Assembly (NCBI RefSeq): GCF_041228105.1
Contig: NZ_CP166097.1
Location: 5,208,001-5,272,000 of the forward strand
Length of the DNA: 64,000 nucleotides
From: Pectobacterium aroidearum
GTDB lineage: Bacteria > Pseudomonadota > Gammaproteobacteria > Enterobacterales > Enterobacteriaceae
Reading direction: 5' to 3'
Made by a program: the position numbers and the translations under genes. Shown in pieces: positions 34,836 to 45,302 of the stretch. The notes under the pieces were generated by a model. The model was not told where the DNA came from and did no database searches. It saw only the letters and a program-made list of their open reading frames with translations. The first letter of the stretch is position 1, and each line of letters begins with the position of its first letter.

Positions 34836-36263
34836 ATGAATAACAAACAACAATACCTGGATATCGCCGAGGGAAAGGGCGAAAAAGCGCCTTCAACGAT
34901 GGTTGCTTTTTCCTCACGAGAGATGAACTATCCGCTACTGGAAAGCCTATTAGAGGCGCAGTCATTCTTTACCGAGGGTGAAATAAGCTATACCGAGCAG
35001 GGACAGGGCGGATTCTTTTATACCTGTCGCCATCATGATAGAGAGCTGACCTTTTATCTTGAGGTATCGGAGCGCGATCCTGAGAATAAAATCACGCCGA
35101 TACATTCAACCGATCCGATTTCACCTGAGCTATTGGCGCAGGCTAATGCGGCAACGCAGGAAGTGATGGTCGAGTGTCTTTTTGGGTCAAATCCGCTGGA
35201 AGACTACGTTCATCAGCTTCGTTTATTAAGCGCCGTGGTACCGGATTTTCTCCTGGGGATCGATATTTCTGCCGCTGGTAACGTGTTTACCCGCGAATGG
35301 CTGAATTTTCAGCTAGAGGATGATGTTCTGCCGGAAATTGAATCGTTGTATACCATTCATGCCGTGTACGACACCGAAAACGATCCACCAACAACATTCT
35401 GGTTTCACTCGCATGGTTTGGCGCGATGCGGGCTGACGGAAGCGGAACTTGTCATTCCAGAGACGCTGAGTTCGTATTACGGCATCCCGGATTTATTCAG
35501 AAGTTTTGTCAATAATGCCATTCAAAATCAGCAAATTACCTTTAACGAGCCGATTCTGTGCGGGCAAACGGACAGCGGCTATGAATATCTGGTGGCATTA
35601 CCGTTTGAAGAAGGGCTGCGGCATGTGAATCAATCCACGCCGATTGACCAACTGCGGCCTCTGGAAGAGATGCGCTACGATCTGGAAGGGACACCGGAGG
35701 GTGTGTTTCTGGGCGATCGTGCCGATCGGGATGATGTGCATCAGGAACCTTCCTGTATGCTGTTTCGTACCAACGAAGAAAATCCGGTACTGCAAACGTT
35801 CTTTAAAGGGTTTGATGAGCAGAATGCCATCATGTTCTGGCGTACCAATGCGGAGACGGCGGAAATGTCGCGTAAAGCGCAGCTGCGCTGGCGCTATTTC
35901 GTCAATATGTTTGAAAACTACCATGTGAGTGATGAACCGGCTAAGCAGGGTTTTTTAGCTAAGCTGTTAAAAAAATCACCGAAGCCTGTCGAGAGTGAAT
36001 GGCGTTTCATGGTGAAGTTTGGCATTCCTCATGGTGAAGAAGGCGAAGAGCGTGAACATATGTGGTTTATACCCGAAGCAATCCACGACACGGTAGTGAC
36101 GGGAACATTAATCAATCATCCGTTCTACGTTGAGGATATGCAGGAAGGTGGTGTGTATTCTGTTGATATATCAAGGGTAACTGATTGGGCGATTTATTAT
36201 CAAGGCGATAGCTATAAGCCTGATACCATTTATAAATTACTTAGTCATAGTCAGACTCACTGA
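34836..36263 (+). CDS. DUF4026/DUF2314 protein of unknown function
   Basis: This 475-aa protein has no signal peptide or membrane helix, so it is probably cytoplasmic. It is acidic overall with scattered aromatic clusters. Residues about 10-370 resemble DUF4026. The C-terminal 90 residues (EWRFMVKFGIP...EHMWFIPEAIHDTVVTGTLINHPFYVEDMQ) resemble DUF2314. It stands alone between glmS and the pst operon, where E. coli has no gene and where Tn7-like elements insert, so it is probably accessory. The upstream spacer is AT-rich with no good ribosome site before ATG 34836. Function unknown. Confidence 0.75.
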   Translation: MNNKQQYLDIAEGKGEKAPSTMVAFSSREMNYPLLESLLEAQSFFTEGEISYTEQGQGGFFYTCRHHDRELTFYLEVSERDPENKITPIHSTDPISPELLAQANAATQEVMVECLFGSNPLEDYVHQLRLLSAVVPDFLLGIDISAAGNVFTREWLNFQLEDDVLPEIESLYTIHAVYDTENDPPTTFWFHSHGLARCGLTEAELVIPETLSSYYGIPDLFRSFVNNAIQNQQITFNEPILCGQTDSGYEYLVALPFEEGLRHVNQSTPIDQLRPLEEMRYDLEGTPEGVFLGDRADRDDVHQEPSCMLFRTNEENPVLQTFFKGFDEQNAIMFWRTNAETAEMSRKAQLRWRYFVNMFENYHVSDEPAKQGFLAKLLKKSPKPVESEWRFMVKFGIPHGEEGEEREHMWFIPEAIHDTVVTGTLINHPFYVEDMQEGGVYSVDISRVTDWAIYYQGDSYKPDTIYKLLSHSQTH

Positions 36264-36333
36264 CCGATCTCCGGAACCAGTCAGGACGCGTGTTCTGGCT
36301 GGTGGTACCTGAATTTTCCCGCGCCCTTTCTCA

Positions 36334-36351
36334 TTGTCATAAAACTGTCAT
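36334..36351 (+). promoter_or_regulatory. Pho box 1 upstream of pstS
   Basis: TTGTCATAAAACTGTCAT consists of two PhoB half-sites (36334 and 36345) 11 bp apart, nearly the consensus CTGTCATAWAWCTGTCAY. It indicates PhoB activation under phosphate starvation. Confidence 0.85.
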
Positions 36352-36366
36352 ATTGCGTACATTTTA

Positions 36367-36384
36367 CTGTCACCAAATTGTCCT
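36367..36384 (+). promoter_or_regulatory. Pho box 2 upstream of pstS
   Basis: CTGTCACCAAATTGTCCT has half-sites at 36367 and 36378, 11 bp apart and 33 bp (three helical steps) from the first box. E. coli pstS also has two Pho boxes; box 2 would replace the -35 element. Confidence 0.8.
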
Positions 36385-36474
36385 ATTTTTCCTCCTGCGA
36401 ACTACACTCTGATTTGATAACTCTGATTGATAACGACTCCACGTCGACACGTCGATTATCCCACAGGAGGGATT

Positions 36475-37515
36475 ATGAAACTGATGCGTACCACTCTTGC
36501 CAGTGTTGTTGCGGCAACCTTTTCTCTGACGGCATTCTCTGCTTTTGCTGCTGCTAACCTCACCGGTGCCGGTGCGACATTCCCTGCGCCTGTTTATGCC
36601 AAATGGGCTGACTCTTATCAAAAAGAAACCGGCAATAAAGTTAACTATCAAGGAATCGGTTCTTCTGGCGGTGTAAAACAGATTATCGCTAAAACTGTAG
36701 ATTTCGGTGCTTCTGATGCGCCGCTGGCTGACGACAAATTAGCACAGGATGGTTTATTCCAGTTCCCTACCGTTATCGGTGGCGTGGTACTGGCAGTGAA
36801 CATTCCTGGTATCAAATCTGGCGAACTGACGCTGGATGGTAAAACACTGGGTGATATCTACCTGGGCAACATCAAAAAATGGAACGACCCGGCGATCACC
36901 AAACTGAACCCGAATGCCAAGCTGCCGGATCAGGATATCGCTGTTGTTCGTCGTGCTGACGGTTCTGGTACGTCTTTCGTGTTCACCAGCTACCTGGCGA
37001 AAGTGAACCCAGAGTGGAAAGAGAAGATTGGTGCAGGTTCTACTGTGAACTGGCCAACCGGTCTGGGCGGTAAAGGTAACGACGGTATCGCAGCGTTCGT
37101 ACAGCGTCTGCCTGGTTCTATCGGTTACGTAGAATATGCGTATGCCAAGCAGAACAACCTGGCTTACACCAAACTGATTTCTGCCGATGGCAAAGCGGTT
37201 AGCCCAACTGGTACAAGCTTCAGCAATGCGGCTAAAGAGATCGATTGGAGCAAGTCTTTTGCTCAGGATCTGACTAACCAGAAAGGCGCTGATGCATGGC
37301 CGATCACCTCAACGACGTTCATCCTGGTTCATACCAAACAGGAAAAACCTGAACAGGGCGCTGAAGTGTTGAAATTCTTCGACTGGGCGTTCAAGAAAGG
37401 CGGCGAGCAAGCAGAAGCGCTGGATTACGCCACTCTGCCTAAAGAAGTGGTTGAGCAAATCCGTGCTGCCTGGAAAACTCAGGTAAAAGACAGCAGCGGT
37501 AAAGCACAGTATTAA
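36475..37515 (+). CDS. pstS: phosphate ABC transporter periplasmic binding protein PstS
   Basis: Periplasmic phosphate receptor (346 aa) of the high-affinity importer. The start at 36475 follows CAGGAGGG. A signal peptide of about 25 residues ends AFA before [14 protein letters not shown], the family's mature N-terminus. The phosphate-binding segments [24 protein letters not shown] and RRADGSGTS are intact. First gene of pstSCAB-phoU behind two Pho boxes. Confidence 0.97.
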   Translation: MKLMRTTLASVVAATFSLTAFSAFAAANLTGAGATFPAPVYAKWADSYQKETGNKVNYQGIGSSGGVKQIIAKTVDFGASDAPLADDKLAQDGLFQFPTVIGGVVLAVNIPGIKSGELTLDGKTLGDIYLGNIKKWNDPAITKLNPNAKLPDQDIAVVRRADGSGTSFVFTSYLAKVNPEWKEKIGAGSTVNWPTGLGGKGNDGIAAFVQRLPGSIGYVEYAYAKQNNLAYTKLISADGKAVSPTGTSFSNAAKEIDWSKSFAQDLTNQKGADAWPITSTTFILVHTKQEKPEQGAEVLKFFDWAFKKGGEQAEALDYATLPKEVVEQIRAAWKTQVKDSSGKAQY

Positions 37516-37601
37516 TTATTGTATCGACAGGTTGATAACCAGAGCGTGATGAGGTTGTCAGGTGCTGGAAATACGGTAGTGGAATAACAAGTCGTATCGG
37601 G

Positions 37602-37628
37602 GCGGAGAGGTGATAGCAACCTCTCTGC
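37602..37628 (+). promoter_or_regulatory. pstS-pstC intercistronic hairpin
   Basis: GCGGAGAGGT (37602-37611) and ACCTCTCTGC (37619-37628) pair over 10 bp with one G-U, in the 157-nt spacer. Likely to attenuate or stabilise the message so that PstS is made in excess over the membrane subunits. Confidence 0.6.
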
Positions 37629-37672
37629 CTTCAATAGCTTATTAAATGCAGTTAAAACGAGAAGAGAGACGT

Positions 37673-38631
37673 ATGGCGGAGTACAAGCCAACTATCAAAG
37701 CCCCGGGAAAATATGGCGATATCCTCTTCAGCACGCTGGTAAAACTGGCGGCGCTGGTCACGCTACTGCTATTGGGAGGCATCATTGTTTCCCTGATTGT
37801 GGCGTCCTGGCCTAGCATCGAGAAGTTCGGTTTTGCCTTCTTGTGGACGAAAGAGTGGGATGCGCCCGCAGAGCAGTTTGGTGCACTGGTGCCGATTTAC
37901 GGAACCGTCGTGACCTCACTGATCGCACTGATTATTGCCATCCCGATTAGCTTCGGGATTGCGTTATTTCTCACCGAACTGGCACCCGCATGGCTGAAGC
38001 GTCCGCTTGGCGTGGCGATTGAATTGCTGGCGGCCATACCGAGTATTGTTTACGGCATGTGGGGGCTGTTCATTTTCGCTCCGCTGTTTGCCGAATACTT
38101 CCAACAGCCGGTAGGCAACGTCCTGTCCGGCATTCCTATTGTTGGCGCACTGTTCTCCGGCCCGGCGTTCGGAATCGGTATTCTGGCTGCTGGCGTCATT
38201 CTTGCCATCATGATTATCCCGTACATTGCAGCGGTCATGCGTGATGTGTTTGAGCAAACGCCAGTCATGATGAAAGAGTCCGCTTATGGCATCGGCTGTA
38301 CGACGTGGGAAGTGATCTGGCGCATTGTACTGCCTTACACCAAAAACGGTGTGATCGGTGGGGTGATGTTGGGATTGGGGCGTGCTCTGGGGGAAACCAT
38401 GGCGGTCACCTTCATCATCGGTAACACCTACCAGCTCGACAGCGCGTCGCTGTATATGCCGGGCAACAGTATTACTTCTGCGTTGGCGAATGAATTTGCC
38501 GAAGCCGAATCGGGTCTGCACACGGCGGCGCTGATGGAGCTGGGTCTGATTCTGTTTGTGATCACCTTTATTGTTCTGGCGTGTTCAAAGTTGATGGTGA
38601 TGCGTCTGGCAAAAAATGAGGGAGCGCGCTA

Positions 38632-38632
<1 letters not shown>
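37673..38632 (+). CDS. pstC: phosphate ABC transporter permease PstC
   Basis: Inner-membrane channel subunit, 319 aa from ATG 37673 ([19 protein letters not shown]), the same length as E. coli. Six hydrophobic segments and the EAA-type loop [28 protein letters not shown] are present (written here in part: [15 protein letters not shown]). The upstream ATG at 37646 is in frame but lies before the ribosome site GAGAGAC. It overlaps pstA by 1 nt. Confidence 0.96.
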
Positions 38633-40343
<1,711 letters not shown>

Positions 40344-40355
40344 TTAGGAAGCATC

Positions 40356-41087
40356 ATGGATAATCTGAATCTGAACAAACACATTTCCGGTCAGTTTAAC
40401 GCCGAACTGGAACATATCCGCACGCAGGTCCTGACAATGGGCGGGCTGGTGGAGCAACAGCTGACTGACGCGATTACCGCGATGCATAATCAGGACGCGC
40501 AGCTGGCTCAGCAGGTCATTGAAGGCGATTCCAAAGTTAACATGATGGAAGTGGCGATCGATGAAGCCTGCGTGCGCATTATCGCGAAGCGTCAGCCTAC
40601 TGCGAGCGACTTGCGTCTGGTGATGGCGATCATCAAAACCATCTCTGAACTGGAACGTATCGGTGACGTAGCGGATAAAATCTGTCGCACCGCGCTGGAG
40701 AAATTCTCCCATCAGCATCAGCCGCTGCTGGTTAGCCTGGAATCATTAGGGCGCCACACCGTGCAAATGCTGCATGACGTGCTGGATGCTTTTGCCCGTA
40801 TGGATCTGGACGAAGCGATTCGTATTTATCGCGAAGACAAGAAAGTGGATAAAGAGTACGAAGGCATTGTGCGTCAACTGATGACTCACATGATGGAAGA
40901 TTCCCGCACCATCCCAAGCGTACTGACCGCGCTGTTCTGCGCCCGTTCTATCGAGCGTATCGGTGACCGTTGCCAGAACATCTGCGAATTTATCTTCTAC
41001 TTCGTTAAAGGTCAGGACTTCCGTCACCTCGGTGGCGATGCGCTGGAGAAGCTGCTGGCGCAGAAAGAGAAGAAAGAAGAAGAGTAA
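40356..41087 (+). CDS. phoU: phosphate signalling protein PhoU
   Basis: Helical cytoplasmic regulator (243 aa) that couples the Pst importer to the PhoR kinase and keeps the Pho regulon off when phosphate is plentiful. Two repeated three-helix PhoU domains each carry a metal-binding motif ([12 protein letters not shown] and [12 protein letters not shown]). Last gene of the operon; a hairpin terminator follows. Confidence 0.97.
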   Translation: MDNLNLNKHISGQFNAELEHIRTQVLTMGGLVEQQLTDAITAMHNQDAQLAQQVIEGDSKVNMMEVAIDEACVRIIAKRQPTASDLRLVMAIIKTISELERIGDVADKICRTALEKFSHQHQPLLVSLESLGRHTVQMLHDVLDAFARMDLDEAIRIYREDKKVDKEYEGIVRQLMTHMMEDSRTIPSVLTALFCARSIERIGDRCQNICEFIFYFVKGQDFRHLGGDALEKLLAQKEKKEEE

Positions 41088-41112
41088 GCCCGTTCTTAGG
41101 CTTATCATGCTG

Positions 41113-41140
41113 ACGCCCTGCTTGCAGGGCGTTATTTTTT
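41113..41140 (+). terminator. pst-phoU operon terminator
   Basis: ACGCCCTG (41113-41120) and CAGGGCGT (41125-41132) form an 8-bp stem with loop CTTG followed by TATTTTTTA. It lies just before the convergent end of the SutR-like gene. Confidence 0.88.
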
Positions 41141-41148
41141 ATCACGAT

Positions 41149-41715
41149 TTAATTTTTATCAGGATAGTGAATCAGATCGTGGAAGCGAACAGTAGTATCG
41201 GCAGGGTTGTGGTAGCGGTGTTCTCTGTCGGCGGCAAAACGCAGGGCATCCCCCGCGGATAATAACTGCGTCTGCCCATCAACGGTCATTTCCAGTTGGC
41301 CCTCCAGCACAATAATATGCTCGATCACCCCGCTTTCATGCGCCGATGAGGTGCTACTGGCACCCGCTGCCAGCTCAATAACAAACATATCAAAACGCAG
41401 TTTTTTATCGAAGGGGAAGATCGGCACAACGTGCATACCAGCTTCGCGTTCCCTGAATGCTGAACTTGCTACCGAACGATACGCCACGTCTTCTTCGGCG
41501 AGCGTCGGTTGAATGAAGGTGGAAAACGCCACATTCAGTCCCGTTGCAATTTTCCACAGGGTGGCGACCGTTGGGCTGGATTCGCCACGCTCGATCTGAC
41601 CCAGCATCGCTTTGCTCACGCCGGTTTCTTCTGCCGCGCGTGTGAGGCTCCAGCCTTTCTCCTGTCTCAACGTTTTCAGGGTATTGCCAATACGGTGGGT
41701 TAGCTCATCAGACAT
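41149..41715 (-). CDS. XRE-family regulator with cupin domain, SutR (YdcN)-like
   Basis: Transcription factor of 188 aa from ATG 41715, which has AGGAG upstream; the longer frame from 41748 would begin inside a palindromic operator. An N-terminal HTH_3 domain (about 9-63, with SLTRAAEETGVSKAMLGQIERG) precedes a C-terminal cupin (about 105-185, HESGVIEHIIVLEGQL). It closely resembles E. coli SutR, a regulator linked to sulfur utilisation. As in E. coli, where sutR neighbours ydcO, it is divergent from a BenE-family transporter gene and is probably its regulator. Confidence 0.85.
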   Translation of the reverse strand: MSDELTHRIGNTLKTLRQEKGWSLTRAAEETGVSKAMLGQIERGESSPTVATLWKIATGLNVAFSTFIQPTLAEEDVAYRSVASSAFREREAGMHVVPIFPFDKKLRFDMFVIELAAGASSTSSAHESGVIEHIIVLEGQLEMTVDGQTQLLSAGDALRFAADREHRYHNPADTTVRFHDLIHYPDKN

Positions 41716-41732
41716 CAATGCTACTCCTGCTT

Positions 41733-41748
41733 GTGCGTTATAACGCAC
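41733..41748. promoter_or_regulatory. palindromic operator 1 between the SutR-like and BenE-like genes
   Basis: GTGCGTTATAACGCAC is a perfect 16-bp palindrome in the divergent gap. It is repeated almost exactly at 41770-41785. Probable autoregulatory and transporter-controlling site of the SutR-like protein. Confidence 0.75.
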
Positions 41749-41769
41749 GCTGCTATGTTAACGCTTTCT

Positions 41770-41785
41770 GTGCGTTATAGCGCAC
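41770..41785. promoter_or_regulatory. palindromic operator 2 between the SutR-like and BenE-like genes
   Basis: GTGCGTTATAGCGCAC differs from operator 1 at a single base. Centres are 37 bp apart. It lies 20 bp upstream of the BenE-family start codon. Confidence 0.75.
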
Positions 41786-41805
41786 GATAAGAGTGAAGGT
41801 ATATC

Positions 41806-42990
41806 ATGCCTGTGTCATTTGCGCTAAAAGATGTCACTTTTTCGGCCTTTATCGCCGGTTTTGTTGCGGTGCTGGTGGGCTACACCAGTTCGGCCGCCAT
41901 CATTTTTCAGGCGGCGGAAGCCGCGGGTGCCAGTGCGGCGCAAATCGGCGGCTGGTTAAGCGTGCTGGGGATTGCGCAAGGGGTGGCGTCCATTAGCCTG
42001 TCGCTCTATTACCGCGCGCCGATACTGGCTGCCTGGTCAACGCCGGGAGCGGCGCTGCTGGTTACCAGTCTGCCGGGTACATCGCTCAATGAAGCGATTG
42101 GCGTGTTCCTGTTTGCTTCCGCGCTTATCTTTATCTGCGGGATCACCGGTCTTTTTGCCCGCCTGATGAATGTGATTCCACAGGCCATTTCTGCCGCGAT
42201 GCTGGCGGGGATTTTGCTGCGCTTTGGTGCGGATGCCTTTCTTTCCCTGCAACAGGATTTCTGGCTGGCTTTCACGATGTGCGCGATCTATTTGCTCAGT
42301 CGTCGGCTGATCCCTCGCTTTGCCATTGTGTTAACGCTGTTCGCTGGCCTGTTGCTGGCTTTATGGCGTGGGCAAATTGCGGTTTCTGATTCGCCGCTGG
42401 TGTTTGCCGTACCGGAGTTTATTACGCCGCATTTTTCGTGGGCATCGCTGTTGGGCGTCGGTATTCCATTTTTCATTGTCACCATGGCGTCGCAGAACGC
42501 ACCGGGCTTTGCCACGCTAAAAGCCGCTGGCAATCAGGTTCCCGTGTCGCCGCTGATTGCCATTACAGCATTAATCGCGCTGGTATTGACGCCGTTCGGT
42601 GGCTTTTCCGTTTGTATCGCCGCGATTACCGCCGCGATCTGTATGGGGTCGGATGTGCATCCCGATCCGAAAAAACGCTATCTTGCCGCCGTCGCCGCTG
42701 GTGGATTTTATCTGCTGGCGGGTGTTTTCGGTGGGTCTATCGGGCAGCTTTTCACGGCGCTGCCGCAGCCGCTGATTCACGCTATCGCCGGTTTGGCGCT
42801 GCTTAGCACCATTTCGGGTAGTTTGTATCGCGCTTTACTGGATGAACAACAGCGTGATGCGGCGGTGGTCACTTTCCTGATTACCGTTTCTGGATTAACG
42901 TTGTGGGGAATTGGCGCGGCGTTTTGGGGGCTGATTGGGGGGATGATGACCTGGCTGGTGCTGTCTGGGGGAAAAGCGGCGTTACGCTAA
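41806..42990 (+). CDS. ydcO: BenE-family transporter (YdcO-like)
   Basis: Inner-membrane transporter of the benzoate/H+ symporter family, 394 aa with about 11-12 hydrophobic helices. Recognisable segments include GFVAVLVGYTSSAAIIFQAA near the N-terminus and MASQNAPGFATLKAAG in the middle. Best matched to E. coli YdcO by sequence and by its sutR-like neighbour. The substrate is unknown; benzoate is only the family's namesake. A hairpin repeat begins shortly after the stop. Confidence 0.85.
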   Translation: MPVSFALKDVTFSAFIAGFVAVLVGYTSSAAIIFQAAEAAGASAAQIGGWLSVLGIAQGVASISLSLYYRAPILAAWSTPGAALLVTSLPGTSLNEAIGVFLFASALIFICGITGLFARLMNVIPQAISAAMLAGILLRFGADAFLSLQQDFWLAFTMCAIYLLSRRLIPRFAIVLTLFAGLLLALWRGQIAVSDSPLVFAVPEFITPHFSWASLLGVGIPFFIVTMASQNAPGFATLKAAGNQVPVSPLIAITALIALVLTPFGGFSVCIAAITAAICMGSDVHPDPKKRYLAAVAAGGFYLLAGVFGGSIGQLFTALPQPLIHAIAGLALLSTISGSLYRALLDEQQRDAAVVTFLITVSGLTLWGIGAAFWGLIGGMMTWLVLSGGKAALR

Positions 42991-43024
42991 GTGCACCAGG
43001 AAAACAGGCTAGCACCTAATACAG

Positions 43025-43121
43025 GTCACTTAAGCCCGTTGTTAGGGAAACACAGGGGGAGGTTCCCGCAGGGAGGCCTCACCCCTGTGGTCGCCCGTGT
43101 ATCTCGATGCTTAAACGATCG
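43025..43121 (+). repeat. dispersed intergenic hairpin repeat, copy 2
   Basis: The stem CACAGGGG (43051-43058) pairs with CCCCTGTG (43082-43089), with GAGG/CCTC inside and a TCCC-GCA-GGGA tip. The outer segments TTAAGC (43030-43035) and GCTTAA (43108-43113) are also complementary. It is nearly identical to copy 3 over about 100 bp. It lies between the BenE-family gene and the VirK-family gene. Confidence 0.85.
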
Positions 43122-43251
43122 CCATTAGGCGAGCGCTTATCTTAAATTAATCCTCAACGAATAAGAGAACGCTGCTTTTTAGGCGTCGCGATTTTAGTTT
43201 CATTGATGAATGTCCCGCTACGATTTCGTCATCTTAATCATGGTGACATTC

Positions 43252-44247
43252 ATGGACATTACTTCTACACAATCACTTGGAAATACGAAGACTCAGTTTC
43301 GGGCCGCATTTTCCCTGTTGCTGGCATTGGCAACGGGTAAACACAAGCCGGATCGGCGCTGGGAGAGTCTCCAATGGCGTATAAAATATACCGCCCGAGT
43401 GATGCTTCACCCGCTGCTGACCATGAAATGGCTCAGTTTTATCGTCGATTATCCCGTACAGGATATTTTTCGACGTGACGGCAATGAGCTTTATAGTAAG
43501 CTCCAGCGCCCCTACCTGATGGCGTCGCTACCGACAGATCAAACCTGTACGGCCTTAATGGATCATTACCGCTTTATTCAAACGTTGCCGTTACATCGCC
43601 AGCGCTTGTTATATAGCCAGAACGGGGGCGGTAACGTGCTGGCCAGTTTTCAGGGAAAAAGCGATGAAAATTACACGCTTCGCCTGATGACTAACGATCA
43701 AATGTGTAAGGAAGGCGAGCTCTCTCTACAGCTTGAGAACAGCGAGCACGTGCTGGCACAGATGACGTTCTCCATCCTGCGCATTGAAGGGGAAATGGGC
43801 CTGTTTATCGGTGGGATTCAGGGGCCGGATGCACAAACGCCGCATCAGGTTATTCAGGGCGCGACGCGAGATTGCCATAGTCTGTTTCCCAAACGTATTC
43901 TTCTGGAATGCCTGCTTAACCTGGCTCAAGGCCTTAATCTGGCGCACGTTATCGCGGTCAGTAACGAAACGCATATCTATAAACACTGGCGCTATCGCAG
44001 TAAGAAACGCCATGTTTTTCTGGCCGACTACAATGCGTTCCTCTTCGCCCACGGCGGTCAACCGCGACCTGATGGCAACATTGCGCTACCGCTATCTCTG
44101 CCGAGAAAGTCTGAACAGGACATTCCCAGCCGCAAGCGGGCAGAATACCGCCGACGCTATGCGCTCTTTGATGAGGTAGCCTGCCAGATTAATGACGTAC
44201 TCGCCGGTAGTTTGCTGCGTTCCATCAATCTATCCAGCCGTACCTGA
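43252..44247 (+). CDS. VirK/YbjX family protein (DUF535)
   Basis: This 331-aa protein starts at ATG 43252, chosen because GGTGA is 5 nt upstream; in-frame ATGs at 43210 and 43240 have none. The family core is recognisable: QRLLYSQNGGGNVLASFQG, FIGGIQGPDAQTP and HVIAVSNETHIYKHWRYRSKK. Homologues include Salmonella VirK and E. coli YbjX, tied to PhoP-controlled envelope resistance to host peptides. No signal peptide is clear. It stands alone; a short inverted repeat follows the stop. Confidence 0.85.
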   Translation: MDITSTQSLGNTKTQFRAAFSLLLALATGKHKPDRRWESLQWRIKYTARVMLHPLLTMKWLSFIVDYPVQDIFRRDGNELYSKLQRPYLMASLPTDQTCTALMDHYRFIQTLPLHRQRLLYSQNGGGNVLASFQGKSDENYTLRLMTNDQMCKEGELSLQLENSEHVLAQMTFSILRIEGEMGLFIGGIQGPDAQTPHQVIQGATRDCHSLFPKRILLECLLNLAQGLNLAHVIAVSNETHIYKHWRYRSKKRHVFLADYNAFLFAHGGQPRPDGNIALPLSLPRKSEQDIPSRKRAEYRRRYALFDEVACQINDVLAGSLLRSINLSSRT

Positions 44248-44275
44248 ATCAGGATAATCTGCCAGAATACCGAAG

Positions 44276-44308
44276 TAACATAAGGTTATATTATAGCTAT
44301 TTATGTTA
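44276..44308. terminator. inverted repeat after the VirK-family gene
   Basis: TAACATAA (44276-44283) and TTATGTTA (44301-44308) are perfect 8-bp arms 17 nt apart. It could be a weak terminator of the VirK-family gene or an operator of the following importer operon, whose start codon is 64 bp downstream. Confidence 0.4.
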
Positions 44309-44371
44309 TTTCCCGCGTTTTCACCCTGCTGATAGCCTGCTGTTAATACAGCGATAATCAAGGGGCAGGGA

Positions 44372-45208
44372 ATGAAAAAGCAGATTTTGACAGTGACTTT
44401 ATTGGCCGGGTTGGCTTCCATTTCTGGTGCTGCACAGGCAGATAAATTAGATGACATTCAGAAGGCGGGCGTGGTGAAAATCGCTGTCTTCGACAGCAAC
44501 CCGCCGTTTGGCTATGTCGATCCACAGAGTAAAAAACTGGTGGGCTATGACGTGGATATCGCCGAGGCGATTGGTAAGGCGCTGGGTGTGAAGGTTGAAC
44601 TGCGCGCGACGAACCCGGCTAACCGCATTCCGTTGTTAAGCTCGCAGAAAGTCGATCTGATTGCCGCGAACTTCACCATTACGGATGAACGAGCCAAGCA
44701 GGTTAACTTTAGTATCCCTTACTTCGCGACCGGACAAAAATTCATCGCCCGTAAAGGCGTGCTGAAAACGCCGGAAGACATCAAAACGCTGCGTATCGGC
44801 GCGGATAAAGGCACCGTGCAGGAAATTACCCTGCGTGAACATTACCCGACAGCCAAAGTGATTTCCTACGACGATACGCCGCTGGCCTTCGCTGCGTTGC
44901 GTAACGGTAACGTTCAGGCCATCACGCAGGATGATGCCAAGTTAGTCGGCTTACTGGCTAATGTGCCAGATGCCCAGAAAGCGGAGTTTGAAATCTCTCC
45001 GTTCAGCATCACCAAAGAGTATCAGGGCGTCGGGATTCCGAAGGGCGAAGAGCGCCTGACAGCGAAGATTAACGACACGCTGATTAATCTGGAAAAACAG
45101 GGCGAAGCGAAGACGATCTACGATCGCTGGTTTGGGCCAAGCACGAAATCGGCTCAGCCGCGCGGCGACTTCACCTTTGCCCCGTTGGATCAGCAACCTA
45201 AATCCTGA
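44372..45208 (+). CDS. amino-acid ABC transporter periplasmic binding protein
   Basis: Exported family 3 solute-binding protein, 278 aa. A signal peptide of about 23 residues ends AAQA before DKLDDIQKAG. Conserved family segments are DSNPPFGYVDPQSKKLVGYDVDIA (in part), TNPANRIPLLSSQKVDLIAANFTIT (in part) and IGADKGT. The polar amino-acid class (glutamate/glutamine/arginine-like) is likely; the exact ligand is uncertain. A hairpin separates it from two permease genes. Confidence 0.88.
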   Translation: MKKQILTVTLLAGLASISGAAQADKLDDIQKAGVVKIAVFDSNPPFGYVDPQSKKLVGYDVDIAEAIGKALGVKVELRATNPANRIPLLSSQKVDLIAANFTITDERAKQVNFSIPYFATGQKFIARKGVLKTPEDIKTLRIGADKGTVQEITLREHYPTAKVISYDDTPLAFAALRNGNVQAITQDDAKLVGLLANVPDAQKAEFEISPFSITKEYQGVGIPKGEERLTAKINDTLINLEKQGEAKTIYDRWFGPSTKSAQPRGDFTFAPLDQQPKS

Positions 45209-45237
45209 TAGCTGACATCTTCAGTGCTATGATCTTA

Positions 45238-45265
45238 GCCCTCTGCATGCAGAGGGCATTTCTAT
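45238..45265 (+). terminator. attenuator-like hairpin after the binding-protein gene
   Basis: GCCCTCTG (45238-45245) and CAGAGGGC (45250-45257) form an 8-bp stem with loop CATG, followed by ATTTCTATTT. Partial termination here would leave binding protein in excess of the permeases. Confidence 0.7.
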
Positions 45266-45302
45266 TTGTACCTCGTAATAATGACAAAGAGAGATAAAAC
45301 GC

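Noticed and set aside
34640..36263. Tn7 or Tn7-like insertion downstream of glmS
   Set aside because: The target is present, but no tnsABCDE genes or terminal repeats were seen; the only gene there is the DUF4026 protein.
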